The notes under the pieces were generated by a model. It saw nothing but the letters and a program-made list of their open reading frames with translations. It had not been told where the DNA came from and ran no database searches. 64,000 nucleotides of DNA from Bombus terrestris (lineage: Eukaryota; Arthropoda; Insecta; Hymenoptera; Apidae): NCBI RefSeq assembly GCF_910591885.1, contig NC_063278.1, positions 18,863,989 through 18,927,988 of the forward strand, given 5' to 3'. The position numbers were made by a program, and so were the translations under genes. Positions 1 through 13,013 of the stretch are shown piece by piece (position 1 is the first letter of the stretch; each line of letters opens with the position of its first letter).

Positions 1-66
1 ACAATGGCTAATTCTAATGAAAATCCATCAAACGCCCATCTCCTTAATCCTGACTCTAATCCGACA
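1..66. mobile_element. 3' end of the 939-bp TG...CA element (copy 0, cut by window edge)
   Basis: These bases match, without a difference I can see, the last 66 bp of the five complete elements further on. The copy ends in TCCGACA at 60-66 and is followed by CATA (67-70), which is the target-site duplication in the complete copies. It shows that array 1 is bounded by elements on both sides, with a spacing of 5,773 bp to the next copy. The rest of the element lies outside the window. Confidence 0.9.
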
Positions 67-3000
67 CATATAACGTTATACGTTATATCGTAATAGCATA
101 TAACGTTATACGTTATATCGTTATACTATATAACGTTATACGTTATATCGTAATAGCATATAACGTTATACGTTATATCGTAATAGCACATAACGTTATA
201 CGTTATATCGTAATACTATATAACGTTATACGTTATATCGTAATAGCATATAACGTTATACGTTATATAGTAATAGCATATAACGTTATACGTTATATCG
301 TAATAGCATATAACGTTATACGTTATATCGTAATACTATATAACGTTATTGGATATATCATAATAGCATATAATGTTATACGCTATATCGTAATAGTATA
401 TAACGTTATACGTTATATCGTAATAGCATATAACGTTATACGTTATATCGTAATACTATATAACGTTATTGGATATATCATAATAGCATATAACGTTATA
501 CGTTATATCGTAATAGCATATAACGTTATACGTTATATCGTAATAGCATATAACGTTATACGTTATATCGTAATACTATATAACGTTATACGTTATATCA
601 TAATAGCATATAACGTTATACGTTATATCGTAATAGTATATAACGTTCTATGTTATATCGTAATACTATATAACGTTATACGTTATATCGTAATAGTATA
701 TAACGTTATATGTTATATCGTAATAACATATAACGCTATACGTTATATCGTAATACTATATAACGTTATACGTTATATCCTAATAGCATATAACGTTATA
801 CGTTATATCGTAATAGCATATAACGTTATACGTTATATCGTAATACTATTTAACGTTATACGTTATATCGTAATAGCATATAACGTTATACGTTATATCG
901 TAATAGTATATAACGTTATACGTTATATCGTAATAGCATATAACGTTAAACGTTATATCGTAATAGCATATAACGTTATACGTTATATCGTTATACTATA
1001 TAACGTTATACGTTATATCATAGTAGTATATAACGTTATACGTTATATCGTAATAGCCTATAACGTTATACGTTATATCGTAATACTATATAACGTTATA
1101 TGTTATATCGTAATACTATATAACGTTATACGCTATATCGTAATAGTATATAACGTTATACGTTATATCGTAATAGCATATAACGTTATACGTTATATCG
1201 TAATAGCATATAGCGTTATACGTTATACCATAATAGCATATAACGTTATACGTTATATCGTAATAGTATATAACGTTATTAGCTATATCACAATAGCATA
1301 TAACGTTATACGTTATATCGTAATAGTACATAACGTTATACGTTATATCGTAATAGCATATAACGTTATACGTTATATCGTAATACTATATAACGTTATA
1401 TGTTATATCGTAATAGCATATAACGTTATATGTTATATCGTAATAGCATATAACGTTATACGTTATATCGTAATAGTATGTAACGTTATACGTTATATCG
1501 TAATAACATATAACGCTATACGTTATATCGTAATACTATATAACGTTATACGTTATATTGTAATAGCATATAACGTTATATGTTATATCGTAATAGCATA
1601 TAACGTTATACGTTATATCGTAATAGTATATAGCGTTATACGTTATACCATAATAGCATATAACGTTATACGTTATATCGTAATAGTATATAACGTTATA
1701 CGTTATATCGTAATAGCATATAACGTTATACGTTATATCGTAATAGTATATAACGTTATATGTTATATCGTAATACTATATAACGTTATTAGATATATCA
1801 TAATAGCATATAACGTTATACGTTATATCGTAATAGTATATAACGTTATACGTTATATCGTAATAGCATATAACGTTATACGTTATATCGTAATAGCATA
1901 TAACGTTATACGTTATATCGTAATAGCATATAACGTTATACGTTATATCGTAATAGTATGGAACGTTATACGTTATATCGTAAAAGCATATAACGTTATA
2001 CGTTATATCGTAATAACATATAACGCTATACGTTATATCGTAATACTATATAACGTTATATGTTATATCGTAATAGCATATAACGTTATACGTTATATCG
2101 TAATACTATATAACGTTATACTTTATATCGTAATAGTATATAACGTTATATGTTATATCGTAATAACATATAACGCTATACGTTATATCGTAATACTATA
2201 TAACGTTATACGTTATATCGTAATAGCATATAACGTTATACGTTATATCGTAATAGCATATAACGTTATACGTTATATCGTAATAGTATATAACGTTAAA
2301 GGTTATATCGTAATACTATATAACGTTATTAGCTATATCATAATAGCATATAACGTTATACGTTATATCGTAATAGCATATAACGTTATACGTTATATCG
2401 TAATACTATATAACGTTATACGTTATATAGTAATAGTATATAACGTTATATGTTATATCGTAATAACATATAACGCTATACGTTATATCGTAATACTATA
2501 TAACGTTATACGTTATATGGTAATAGCATATAACGTTATATGTTATATCGTAATAGCATATAACGTTATACGTTATATCGTAATAGTATATAGCGTTATA
2601 CGTTATACCATAATAGCATATAACGTTATACGTTATATCGTAATAGTATATAACGTTATACGTTATATCGTAATAGTATATAACGTTATACGTTATATCG
2701 TAATAGCATATAACGTTATACGTTATATCGTAATAGTATATAACGTTATATGTTATATCGTAATACTATATAACGTTATTAGATATATCATAATAGCATA
2801 TAACGTTATACGTTATATCGTAATAGTATATAACGTTATACGTTATATCGTAATAGCATATAACGTTATACGTTATATCGTAATAGCATATAACGTTATA
2901 CGTTATATCGTAATAGTATATAACGTTATTAGCTATATCACAATAGCATATAACGTTATACGTTATATCGTAATAGTACATAACGTTATACGTTATATCG

Positions 3001-4900
3001 TAATAGCATATAACGTTATACGTTATATCGTAATACTATATAACGTTATATGTTATATCGTAATAGCATATAACGTTATATGTTATATCGTAATAGCATA
3101 TAACGTTATACGTTATATCGTAATAGTATGGAACGTTATACGTTATATCGTAAAAGCATATAACGTTATACGTTATATCGTAATAACATATAACGCTATA
3201 CGTTATATCGTAATACTATATAACGTTATACGTTATATCGTAATAGCATATAACGTTATACGTTATATCGTAATAGCATATAACGTTATACGTTATATCG
3301 TAATAGTATATAACGTTAAAGGTTATATCGTAATACTATATAACGTTATTAGCTATATCATAATAGCATATAACGTTATACGTTATATCGTAATAGCATA
3401 TAACGTTATACGTTATATCGTAATACTATATAACGTTATACGTTATATAGTAATAGTATATAACGTTATATGTTATATCGTAATAACATATAACGCTATA
3501 CGTTATATCGTAATAGTATATAACGTTATACGCTATATCGTAATAGTATATAACGTTATACGTTATATCGTAATAGCATATAACGTTATACGTTATATCG
3601 TAATAGCATATAGCGTTATACGTTATACCATAATAGCATATAACGTTATACGTTATATCGTAATAGTATATAACGTTATACGTTATATCGTAATAGCATA
3701 TAACGTTATACGTTATATCGTAATAGTATATAACGTTATATGTTATATCGTAATACTATATAACGTTATTAGATATATCATAATAGCATATAACGTTATA
3801 CGTTATATCGTAATAGTATATAACGTTATACGTTATATCGTGATAGCATATAACGTTATACGTTATATCGTAATAGTATGTAACGTTATACGTTATATCG
3901 TAATAGCATATAACGTTATACGTTATATCGTAATAGCATATAACGTTATACGTTATATCGTAATACTATATAACGTTATACTTTATATCGTAATAGTATA
4001 TAACGTTATACGTTATATCGTAATAGCATATAACGTTATACGTTATATCGTAATAGCATATAACGTTATACGTTATATCGTAATAGTATATAACGTTATA
4101 TGTTATATCGTAATACTATATAACGTTATTAGATATATCATAATAGCATATAACGCTATACGTTATATCGTAATACTATATAACGTTATACGTTATATCG
4201 TAATAGCATATAACGTTATACGTTATATCGTAATAGCATATAACGTTATACGTTATATCGTAATAGTATATAACGTTAAAGGTTATATCGTAGTACTATA
4301 TAACGTTATTAGCTATATCATAATAGCATATAACGTTATACGTTATATCGTAATAGCATATAACGTTATACGTTATATCGTAGTACTATATAACGTTATA
4401 CGTTATATAGTAATAGTATATAACGTTATATGTTATATCGTAATACTATATAACGTTATATGTTATATCGTAATACTATATAACGTTATACGCTTTATCG
4501 TAATAGTATATAACGTTATACGTTATATCGTAATAGCATATAACGTTATACGTTATATCGTAATAGCATATAACGTTATACGTTATATCGTAATACTATA
4601 TAACGTTATACGTTATATCCTAATAGCATATAACGTTATACGTTATATCGTAATAGCATATAACGTTATACGTTATATCGTAATACTATATAACGTTATA
4701 CGTTATATCGTAATAGCATATAACGTTATACGTTATATCGTAATAGTATATAACGTTATATGTTATATCGTAATAGCATATAACGTTATACGTTATATCG
4801 TAATAGTATATAACGTTATACGTTATATCGTAATAGCATATAACGTTATACGTTATATCGTAATAGTATATAACGTTATACGTTATATCGTAATAGCATA
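67..4900. repeat. 30-bp satellite, array 1 (161 monomers)
   Basis: This is an uninterrupted tandem array of a 30-bp monomer. Each monomer has arms ATATAACGT and ACGTTATAT around the loop TAT, then a 9-bp linker (mainly CGTAATAGC, CGTAATAGT or CGTAATACT). The length is 161 x 30 + 4 bp, the extra 4 bp being the duplicated target site of the flanking element. Monomers differ by single substitutions: TATACGTT to TATATGTT, TCGTAATAG to TCATAATAG, and a decayed type carrying TTAGCTATATCACAATAG. The first roughly 1.4 kb is colinear with the start of array 2 at an offset of 5,773 bp; the two diverge near 1501 and 7274. Only about the last 250 bp match the ends of the other arrays. It is the shortest array and has the most distinct right part. 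No gene is seen. Confidence 0.97.
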
Positions 4901-5839
4901 TGTCGGAGATGAAAGAACGCCGGAGCTCCTCCTTGGATTCGCGGGAACACCGCAACTCTGTAACTTAGATTAAACAAATGCCGCTCCGATTGTTCGAGAT
5001 TTATGATCATGAGCTTGGGCTCGAGGCGACAATCAGTCGCCGAACGTAGCCGCGGTCAAAGGGATGAACGTTTTATCTGACAAAGGCACAGAGTAACTCT
5101 ATTCCTCTCCTTAAAAGAAATAGTCGTAGCGACACGTGGCAGTAAATACTTCAATAGTTTCTATCCCGCGGCCCGCCACACGCAGATTTTGTCCTCCGAG
5201 TAAGATGATCGCCGGGTGTCGGCATGCCTTTGCGGCGTATGTTTAGCTAACGTGAGGACCCGCTATAGATCTTAAGATTCAGTCAAGCGGAGTCCGTCAA
5301 ATAGACTTTGTTGCAACTACGGGAAGATAGGAGAAACCTATCCTCCACGAGCGTTGCCCCCCGTCAACAACCTCCCCTCAAGGGCGGCCAGCATCTCTTT
5401 CAAAATGCCGATATGGAGATCGACCAATTAGCAATAGCGCTAATTTCCCTCTCCTTTGGAACGAAAGCTTTCTTTGACGAATCCGAGGATCTCATATCCT
5501 TAGACCCACCCAATATAGTTTTCCTCGACGACATCGTCGAGACGGAGAGGCATTCTTTGGTACGACCTCATCGACGAATGACAGTGCCGCCTTACAACCA
5601 GTGAATACCACACATCTAGTTAACAGAGAGAGTTAGACTTGAACTGTGCGAGAACATACGTTTACCATCCCGTGACCGCGGATTCGTTTCGAACCTAAGG
5701 TCATTATCACTAGTGCTACGAGTGCTTAATCTTGTTAATAAGCCTGTGCTAATAAACTCTCCGTTGTATCACAACAATGGCTAATTCTAATGAAAATCCA
5801 TCAAACGCCCATCTCCTTAATCCTGACTCTAATCCGACA
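4901..5839. mobile_element. 939-bp TG...CA element, copy 1 (solo-LTR-like)
   Basis: This non-repetitive, higher-GC sequence begins TGTCGGA and ends TCCGACA (5833-5839), a 7-bp terminal inverted repeat with TG/CA ends. It is flanked by CATA on both sides (4897-4900 and 5840-5843). Deleting it with one CATA rebuilds an intact 30-bp monomer, which is direct evidence for insertion with a 4-bp target duplication. TG/CA ends, short inverted termini and a small target duplication are the hallmarks of an LTR, so a solo LTR is my preferred reading. An AATAAA (5751-5756, about 85 bp from the end) and a G-box-type CACGTG (5133-5138) are compatible. Ginger-type DNA transposons also have TGTNR ends and 4-bp duplications, but usually much longer inverted repeats. 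Internal hairpins are at 5025-5041, 5326-5342, 5426-5445 and 5524-5541. The only notable frame (TTG at 5308, first ATG at 5413, stop at 5604) resembles nothing I know. Private bases are G at 5237 and A at 5605. Confidence 0.85.
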
Positions 5840-7380
5840 CATATAACGTTATACGTTATATCGTAATAGCATATAACGTTATACGTTATATCGTTATACT
5901 ATATAACGTTATACGTTATATCGTAATAGCATATAACGTTATACGTTATATCGTAATAGCACATAACGTTATACGTTATATCGTAATACTATATAACGTT
6001 ATACGTTATATCGTAATAGCATATAACGTTATACGTTATATAGTAATAGCATATAACGTTATACGTTATATCGTAATAGCATATAACGTTATACGTTATA
6101 TCGTAATACTATATAACGTTATTGGATATATCATAATAGCATATAATGTTATACGCTATATCGTAATAGTATATAACGTTATACGTTATATCGTAATAGC
6201 ATATAACGTTATACGTTATATCGTAATACTATATAACGTTATTGGATATATCATAATAGCATATAACGTTATACGTTATATCGTAATAGCATATAACGTT
6301 ATACGTTATATCGTAATAGCATATAACGTTATACGTTATATCGTAATACTATATAACGTTATACGTTATATCATAATAGCATATAACGTTATACGTTATA
6401 TCGTAATAGTATATAACGTTATATGTTATATCGTAATACTATATAACGTTATACGTTATATCGTAATAGTATATAACGTTATATGTTATATCGTAATAAC
6501 ATATAACGCTATACGTTATATCGTAATACTATATAACGTTATACGTTATATCCTAATAGCATATAACGTTATACGTTATATCGTAATAGCATATAACGTT
6601 ATACGTTATATCGTAATACTATTTAACGTTATACGTTATATCGTAATAGCATATAACGTTATACGTTATATCGTAATAGTATATAACGTTATACGTTATA
6701 TCGTAATAGCATATAACGTTAAACGTTATATCGTAATAGCATATAACGTTATACGTTATATCGTTATACTATATAACGTTATACGTTATATCATAGTAGT
6801 ATATAACGTTATACGTTATATCGTAATAGCCTATAACGTTATACGTTATATCGTAATACTATATAACGTTATATGTTATATCGTAATACTATATAACGTT
6901 ATACGCTATATCGTAATAGTATATAACGTTATACGTTATATCGTAATAGCATATAACGTTATACGTTATATCGTAATAGCATATAGCGTTATACGTTATA
7001 CCATAATAGCATATAACGTTATACGTTATATCGTAATAGTATATAACGTTATTAGCTATATCACAATAGCATATAACGTTATACGTTATATCGTAATAGT
7101 ACATAACGTTATACGTTATATCGTAATAGCATATAACGTTATACGTTATATCGTAATACTATATAACGTTATATGTTATATCGTAATAGCATATAACGTT
7201 ATATGTTATATCGTAATAGCATATAACGTTATACGTTATATCGTAATAGTATGTAACGTTATACGTTATATCGTAATAGCATATAACGTTATACGTTATA
7301 TCGTAATACTATATAACGTTATACGTTATATCGTAATAGCATATAACGTTATACGTTATATCGTAATAGCATATAAGGTT

Positions 7381-10300
7381 ATACGTTATATCGTAATAGT
7401 ATATAACGTTAAAGGTTATATCGTAATACTATATAACGTTATTAGCTATATCATAATAGCATATAACGTTACACGTTATATCGTAATAGTATATAACGTT
7501 ATACGTTATATCGTAATAGTATATAACGTTATTAGCTATATCACAATAGCATATAACGTTATACGTTATATCGTAATAGTACATAACGTTATACGTTATA
7601 TCGTAATAGCATATAACGTTATACGTTATATCGTAATACTATATAACGTTATATGTTATATCGTAATAGCATATAACGTTATATGTTATATCGTAATAGC
7701 ATATAACGTTATACGTTATATCGTAATAGTATGGAACGTTATACGTTATATCGTAAAAGCATATAACGTTATACGTTATATCGTAATAGCATATAACGTT
7801 ATACGTTATATCGTAATACTATATAACGTTATACTTTATATCGTAATAGTATATAACGTTATATGTTATATCGTAATAACATATAACGCTATACGTTATA
7901 TCGTAATACTATATAACGTTATACGTTATATCGTAATAGCATATAACGTTATACGTTATATCGTAATAGCATATAACGTTATACGTTATATCGTAATAGT
8001 ATATAACGTTAAAGGTTATATCGTAATACTATATAACGTTATTAGCTATATCATAATAGCATATAACGTTATACGTTATATCGTAATAGCATATAACGTT
8101 ATACGTTATATCGTAATACTATATAACGTTATACGTTATATAGTAATAGTATATAACGTTATATGTTATATCGTAATAACATATAACGCTATACGTTATA
8201 TCGTAATACTATATAACGTTATACGTTATATTGTAATAGCATATAACGTTATATGTTATATCGTAATAGCATATAACGTTATACGTTATATCGTAATAGT
8301 ATATAACGTTATACGTTATATCGTAATAGCATATAACGTTATACGTTATATCGTAATAGCATATAACGTTATACGTTATATCGTAATAGTATATAACGTT
8401 ATACGTTATATCGTAATAGTATATAACGTTATACGTTATATCGTAATAGCATATAACGTTATACGTTATATCGTAATAGTATATAACGTTATACGTTATA
8501 TCGTAATAGCATATAACGTTATACGTTATATCGTAATAGCATATAACGTTATACGTTATATCGTAATAGCATATAACGTTATACGTTATATCGTAATACT
8601 ATATAACGTTATACGTTATATCACAGTAGTATATAACGTTATACGTTATATCGTAATAGTATATAACGTTATATGTTATATCGTAATAGCATATAACGTT
8701 ATACGTTATATCGTAATAGTATATAACGTTATACGTTATATCGTAATAGCATATAACGTTATACGTTATATCGTAATAGTATATAACGTTATACGTTATA
8801 TCGTAATAGTATATAACGTTATACGTTATATCGTAATAGCATATAACGTTATACGTTATATCGTAATAGTATATAACGTTATATGTTATATCGTAATAGC
8901 ATATAACGTTATACGTTATACCATAATAGCATATAACGTTATACGTTATATCGTAATAGTATATAACGTTATTAGCTATATCACAATAGCATATAACGTT
9001 ATACGTTATATCGTAATAGCATATAACGTTTTACGTTATATCGTAATAGTATATAAGGTTATACGTTATATCGTAATAGTATATAACGTTAAAGGTTATA
9101 TCGTAATACTATATAACGTTATTAGCTATATCATAATAGCATATAACGTTACACGTTATATCGTAATAGTATATAACGTTATACGTTATATCGTAATAGT
9201 ATATAACGTTATTAGCTATATCACAATAGCATATAACGTTATACGTTATATCGTAATAGTACATAACGTTATACGTTATATCGTAATAGCATATAACGTT
9301 ATACGTTATATCGTAATACTATATAACGTTATATGTTATATCGTAATAGCATATAACGTTATATGTTATATCGTAATAGCATATAACGTTATACGTTATA
9401 TCGTAATAGTATGGAACGTTATACGTTATATCGTAAAAGCATATAACGTTATACGTTATATCGTAATAGCATATAACGTTATACGTTATATCGTAATACT
9501 ATATAACGTTATACTTTATATCGTAATAGTATATAACGTTATATGTTATATCGTAATAACATATAACGCTATACGTTATATCGTAATACTATATAACGTT
9601 ATACGTTATATCGTAATAGCATATAACGTTATACGTTATATCGTAATAGCATATAACGTTATACGTTATATCGTAATAGTATATAACGTTAAAGGTTATA
9701 TCGTAATACTATATAACGTTATTAGCTATATCATAATAGCATATAACGTTATACGTTATATCGTAATAGCATATAACGTTATACGTTATATCGTAATACT
9801 ATATAACGTTATACGTTATATAGTAATAGTATATAACGTTATATGTTATATCGTAATAACATATAACGCTATACGTTATATCGTAATACTATATAACGTT
9901 ATACGTTATATTGTAATAGCATATAACGTTATATGTTATATCGTAATAGCATATAACGTTATACGTTATATCGTAATAGTATATAACGTTATACGTTATA
10001 TCGTAATAGCATATAACGTTATACGTTATATCGTAATAGCATATAACGTTATACGTTATATCGTAATAGTATATAACGTTATACGTTATATCGTAATAGT
10101 ATATAACGTTATACGTTATATCGTAATAGCATATAACGTTATACGTTATATCGTAATAGTATATAACGTTATACGTTATATCGTAATAGCATATAACGTT
10201 ATACGTTATATCGTAATAGCATATAACGTTATACGTTATATCGTAATAGCATATAACGTTATACGTTATATCGTAATACTATATAACGTTATACGTTATA

Positions 10301-10740
10301 TCACAGTAGTATATAACGTTATACGTTATATCGTAATAGTATATAACGTTATATGTTATATCGTAATAGCATATAACGTTATACGTTATATCGTAATAGT
10401 ATATAACGTTATACGTTATATCGTAATAGCATATAACGTTATACGTTATATCGTAATAGTATATAACGTTATACGTTATATCGTAATAGTATATAACGTT
10501 ATACGTTATATCGTAATAGCATATAACGTTATACGTTATATCGTAATAGTATATAACGTTATATGTTATATCGTAATAGCATATAACGTTATACGTTATA
10601 CCATAATAGCATATAACGTTATACGTTATATCGTAATAGTATATAACGTTATTAGCTATATCACAATAGCATATAACGTTATACGTTATATCGTAATAGC
10701 ATATAACGTTTTACGTTATATCGTAATAGTATATAACGTT
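7381..10740. repeat. 1,680-bp higher-order tandem duplication (56 monomers x 2)
   Basis: Units 7381-9060 and 9061-10740 have the same order of linker types and the same rare variants. Shared markers are a TATGGAACG monomer followed by GTAAAAGCA, a TATTGTAATAG linker, a TCACAGTAG linker and a TTTT loop variant. The pairs occur at a constant offset of 1,680 bp. I found only isolated differences between the units, mostly at the right junction (AAGGTT against AACGTT near 9058 and 10738). The 180 bp after 10740 repeat 10561-10740 once more, so a 6-monomer duplication sits at its edge. Confidence 0.85.
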
Positions 10741-11019
10741 ATATGTTATATCGTAATAGCATATAACGTTATACGTTATACCATAATAGCATATAACGTT
10801 ATACGTTATATCGTAATAGTATATAACGTTATTAGCTATATCACAATAGCATATAACGTTATACGTTATATCGTAATACTATATAACGTTATACGTTATA
10901 TCACAGTAGTATATAACGTTATACGTTATATCGTAATAGTATATAACGTTATACGTTATATCGTAATAGCATATAACGTTATACGTTATATCGTAATAGT
11001 ATATAACGTTATATGTTAT

Positions 11020-13013
11020 ATGGTAATACTATATAACGTTATACGTTATATCACAGTAGTATATAACGTTATACGTTATATCATAGTAGTATATAACGTT
11101 ATACGTTATATCGTAATAGCATATAACGTTATACGTTATATCGTAATACTATATAACGTTATATGTTATATCGTAATACTATATAACGTTATACGCTATA
11201 TCGTAATAGTATATAACGTTATACGTTATATCGTAATAGCATATAACGTTATACGTTATATCGTAATAGCATATAGCGTTATACGTTATACCATAATAGC
11301 ATATAACGTTATACGTTATATCGTAATAGTATATAACGTTATTAGCTATATCACAATAGCATATAACGTTATACGTTATATCGTAATAGTACATAACGTT
11401 ATACGTTATATCGTAATAGCATATAACGTTATACGTTATATCGTAATACTATATAACGTTATATGTTATATCGTAATAGCATATAACGTTATATGTTATA
11501 TCGTAATAGCATATAACGTTATACGTTATATCGTAATAGTATGTAACGTTATACGTTATATCGTAATAGCATATAACGTTATACGTTATATCGTAATAGC
11601 ATATAACGTTATACGTTATATCGTAATACTATATAACGTTATACTTTATATCGTAATAGTATATAACGTTATATGTTATATCGTAATAACATATAACGCT
11701 ATACGTTATATCGTAATACTATATAACGTTATACGTTATATCGTAATAGCATATAACGTTATACGTTATATCGTAATAGCATATAGCGTTATACGTTATA
11801 CCATAATAGCATATAACGTTATACGTTATATCGTAATAGTATATAACGTTATTAGCTATATCACAATAGCATATAACGTTATACGTTATATCGTAATAGT
11901 ACATAACGTTATACGTTATATCGTAATACTATATAACGTTATACTTTATATCGTAATAGTATATAACGTTATATGTTATATCGTAATAGCATATAACGTT
12001 ATACTTTATATCGTAATAGTATATAACGTTATATGTTATATCGTAATAACATATAACGCTATACGTTATATCGTAATACTATATAACGTTATACGTTATA
12101 TCGTAATAGCATATAACGTTATACGTTATATCGTAATAGCATATAGCGTTATACGTTATATCGTAATAGCATATAACGTTATACGTTATATCGTAATAGC
12201 ATATAGCGTTATACGTTATACCATAATAGCATATAACGTTATACGTTATATCGTAATAGTATATAACGTTATACGTTATATCGTAATAGCATATAACGTT
12301 ATACGTTATATCGTAATAGTATATAACGTTATATGTTATATCGTAATACTATATAAAGTTATTAGATATATCATAATAGCATATAACGTTATACGTTATA
12401 TCGTAATAGTATATAACGTTATACGTTATATCGTAATAGCATATAACGTTATACGTTATATCGTAATAGTATGTAACGTTATACGTTATATCGTAATAGC
12501 ATATAACGTTATACGTTATATCGTAATAGCATATAACGTTATACGTTATATCGTAATACTATATAACGTTATACTTTATATCGTAATAGTATATAACGTT
12601 ATACGTTATATCGTAATAGCATATAACGTTATACGTTATATCGTAATAGTATATAACGTTATATGTTATATCGTAATACTATATAACGTTATTAGATATA
12701 TCATAATAGCATATAACGTTATACGTTATATCGTAATAGTATATAACGTTATACGTTATATCGTAATAGCATATAACGTTATACGTTATATCGTAATACT
12801 ATATAACGTTATACGTTATATCGTAATAGCATATAACGTTATACGTTATATCGTAATAGTATATAACGTTATATGTTATATCGTAATAGCATATAACGTT
12901 ATACGTTATATCGTAATAGTATATAACGTTATACGTTATATCGTAATAGCATATAACGTTATACGTTATATCGTAATAGTATATAACGTTATACGTTATA
13001 TCGTAATAGCATA
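11020..13013. repeat. Conserved 2-kb satellite flank left of the element (array 2 copy)
   Basis: This 1,994-bp stretch ends at the element and recurs at 22643-24636, 33906-35899 and 44389-46382 with identical length and only a few substitutions. For example, AACGTT becomes AAAGTT at one monomer near 12355 in this copy and near 22660 in the array 3 copy. The shared flank extends further upstream in arrays 2 and 3. It shows that the element did not insert independently at each site but was copied along with its satellite surroundings. Confidence 0.85.

Larger units (their letters stand above)
5840..13013. repeat. 30-bp satellite, array 2 (239 monomers)
   Basis: The array is 239 x 30 + 4 bp long and in perfect register. 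The first roughly 1.4 kb repeats the start of array 1. The middle holds a 1,680-bp tandem duplication (7381-10740). The last roughly 2 kb (from 11020) is nearly identical to the ends of arrays 3, 4 and 5. It lacks the inverted-linker marker of arrays 4 and 6. The ATG at 11020 comes from a CG-to-GG change at one linker junction and opens a 688-codon frame that runs 73 bp into element 2. This is a repeat artefact, not a gene. Confidence 0.97.

Noticed and set aside
67..4900. CRISPR array (30-bp regular repeats, partly palindromic)
   Set aside because: Repeats are directly adjacent with no variable spacers, no cas genes are present, and the array exceeds 59 kb.
4937..4953. CENP-B-box-like sequence at the left end of the element
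   Set aside because: TTCG and the central A fit, but the required CGGG is ACCG. The monomers themselves contain nothing like the box.
2517..4973. 818-codon open frame with decapeptide repeats ending in a non-repetitive tail (also at 11020, 22643, 33906 and 44389)
   Set aside because: The frame is open only because the 30-bp monomer lacks a stop in it. The ATG arises from CG-to-GG changes at a linker, the tail is read-through into the element, and the opposite strand is equally open.
5308..5604. 98-codon frame in each element (also 13421, 25044, 36307 and 46790), first ATG at 5413
   Set aside because: It starts at TTG and has no recognisable domain. Conservation among copies is uninformative because the whole element is almost unchanged. 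The length is not exceptional for such GC content.
5686..5694. Minus-strand GTTCGAAAC, a match to the Pol III B box, as a hint of a tRNA or SINE
   Set aside because: The flanking bases do not form a T-stem, no A box or acceptor stem is found at the right distance, and a 9-base degenerate motif is expected by chance.
4901..5839. Helitron or miniature TIR element as the origin of the spacer
   Set aside because: There is no TC start or CTRR end and there is a target duplication, which excludes a Helitron. The 7-bp inverted ends are too short for a typical MITE, although a degraded TIR transposon cannot be fully excluded.
5777..5866. 29-codon ATG frame in a good plant-like start context (AACAATGGC) running from the element into the satellite, first thought to be a Copia gag start preceded by a degraded primer-binding site (TTGTATCACAAC)
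   Set aside because: The element ends TCCGACA with a target duplication downstream of this ATG, so the start lies inside the element, not after an LTR. The primer-binding-site match is only 9 of 12 and the frame stops in the first monomer.
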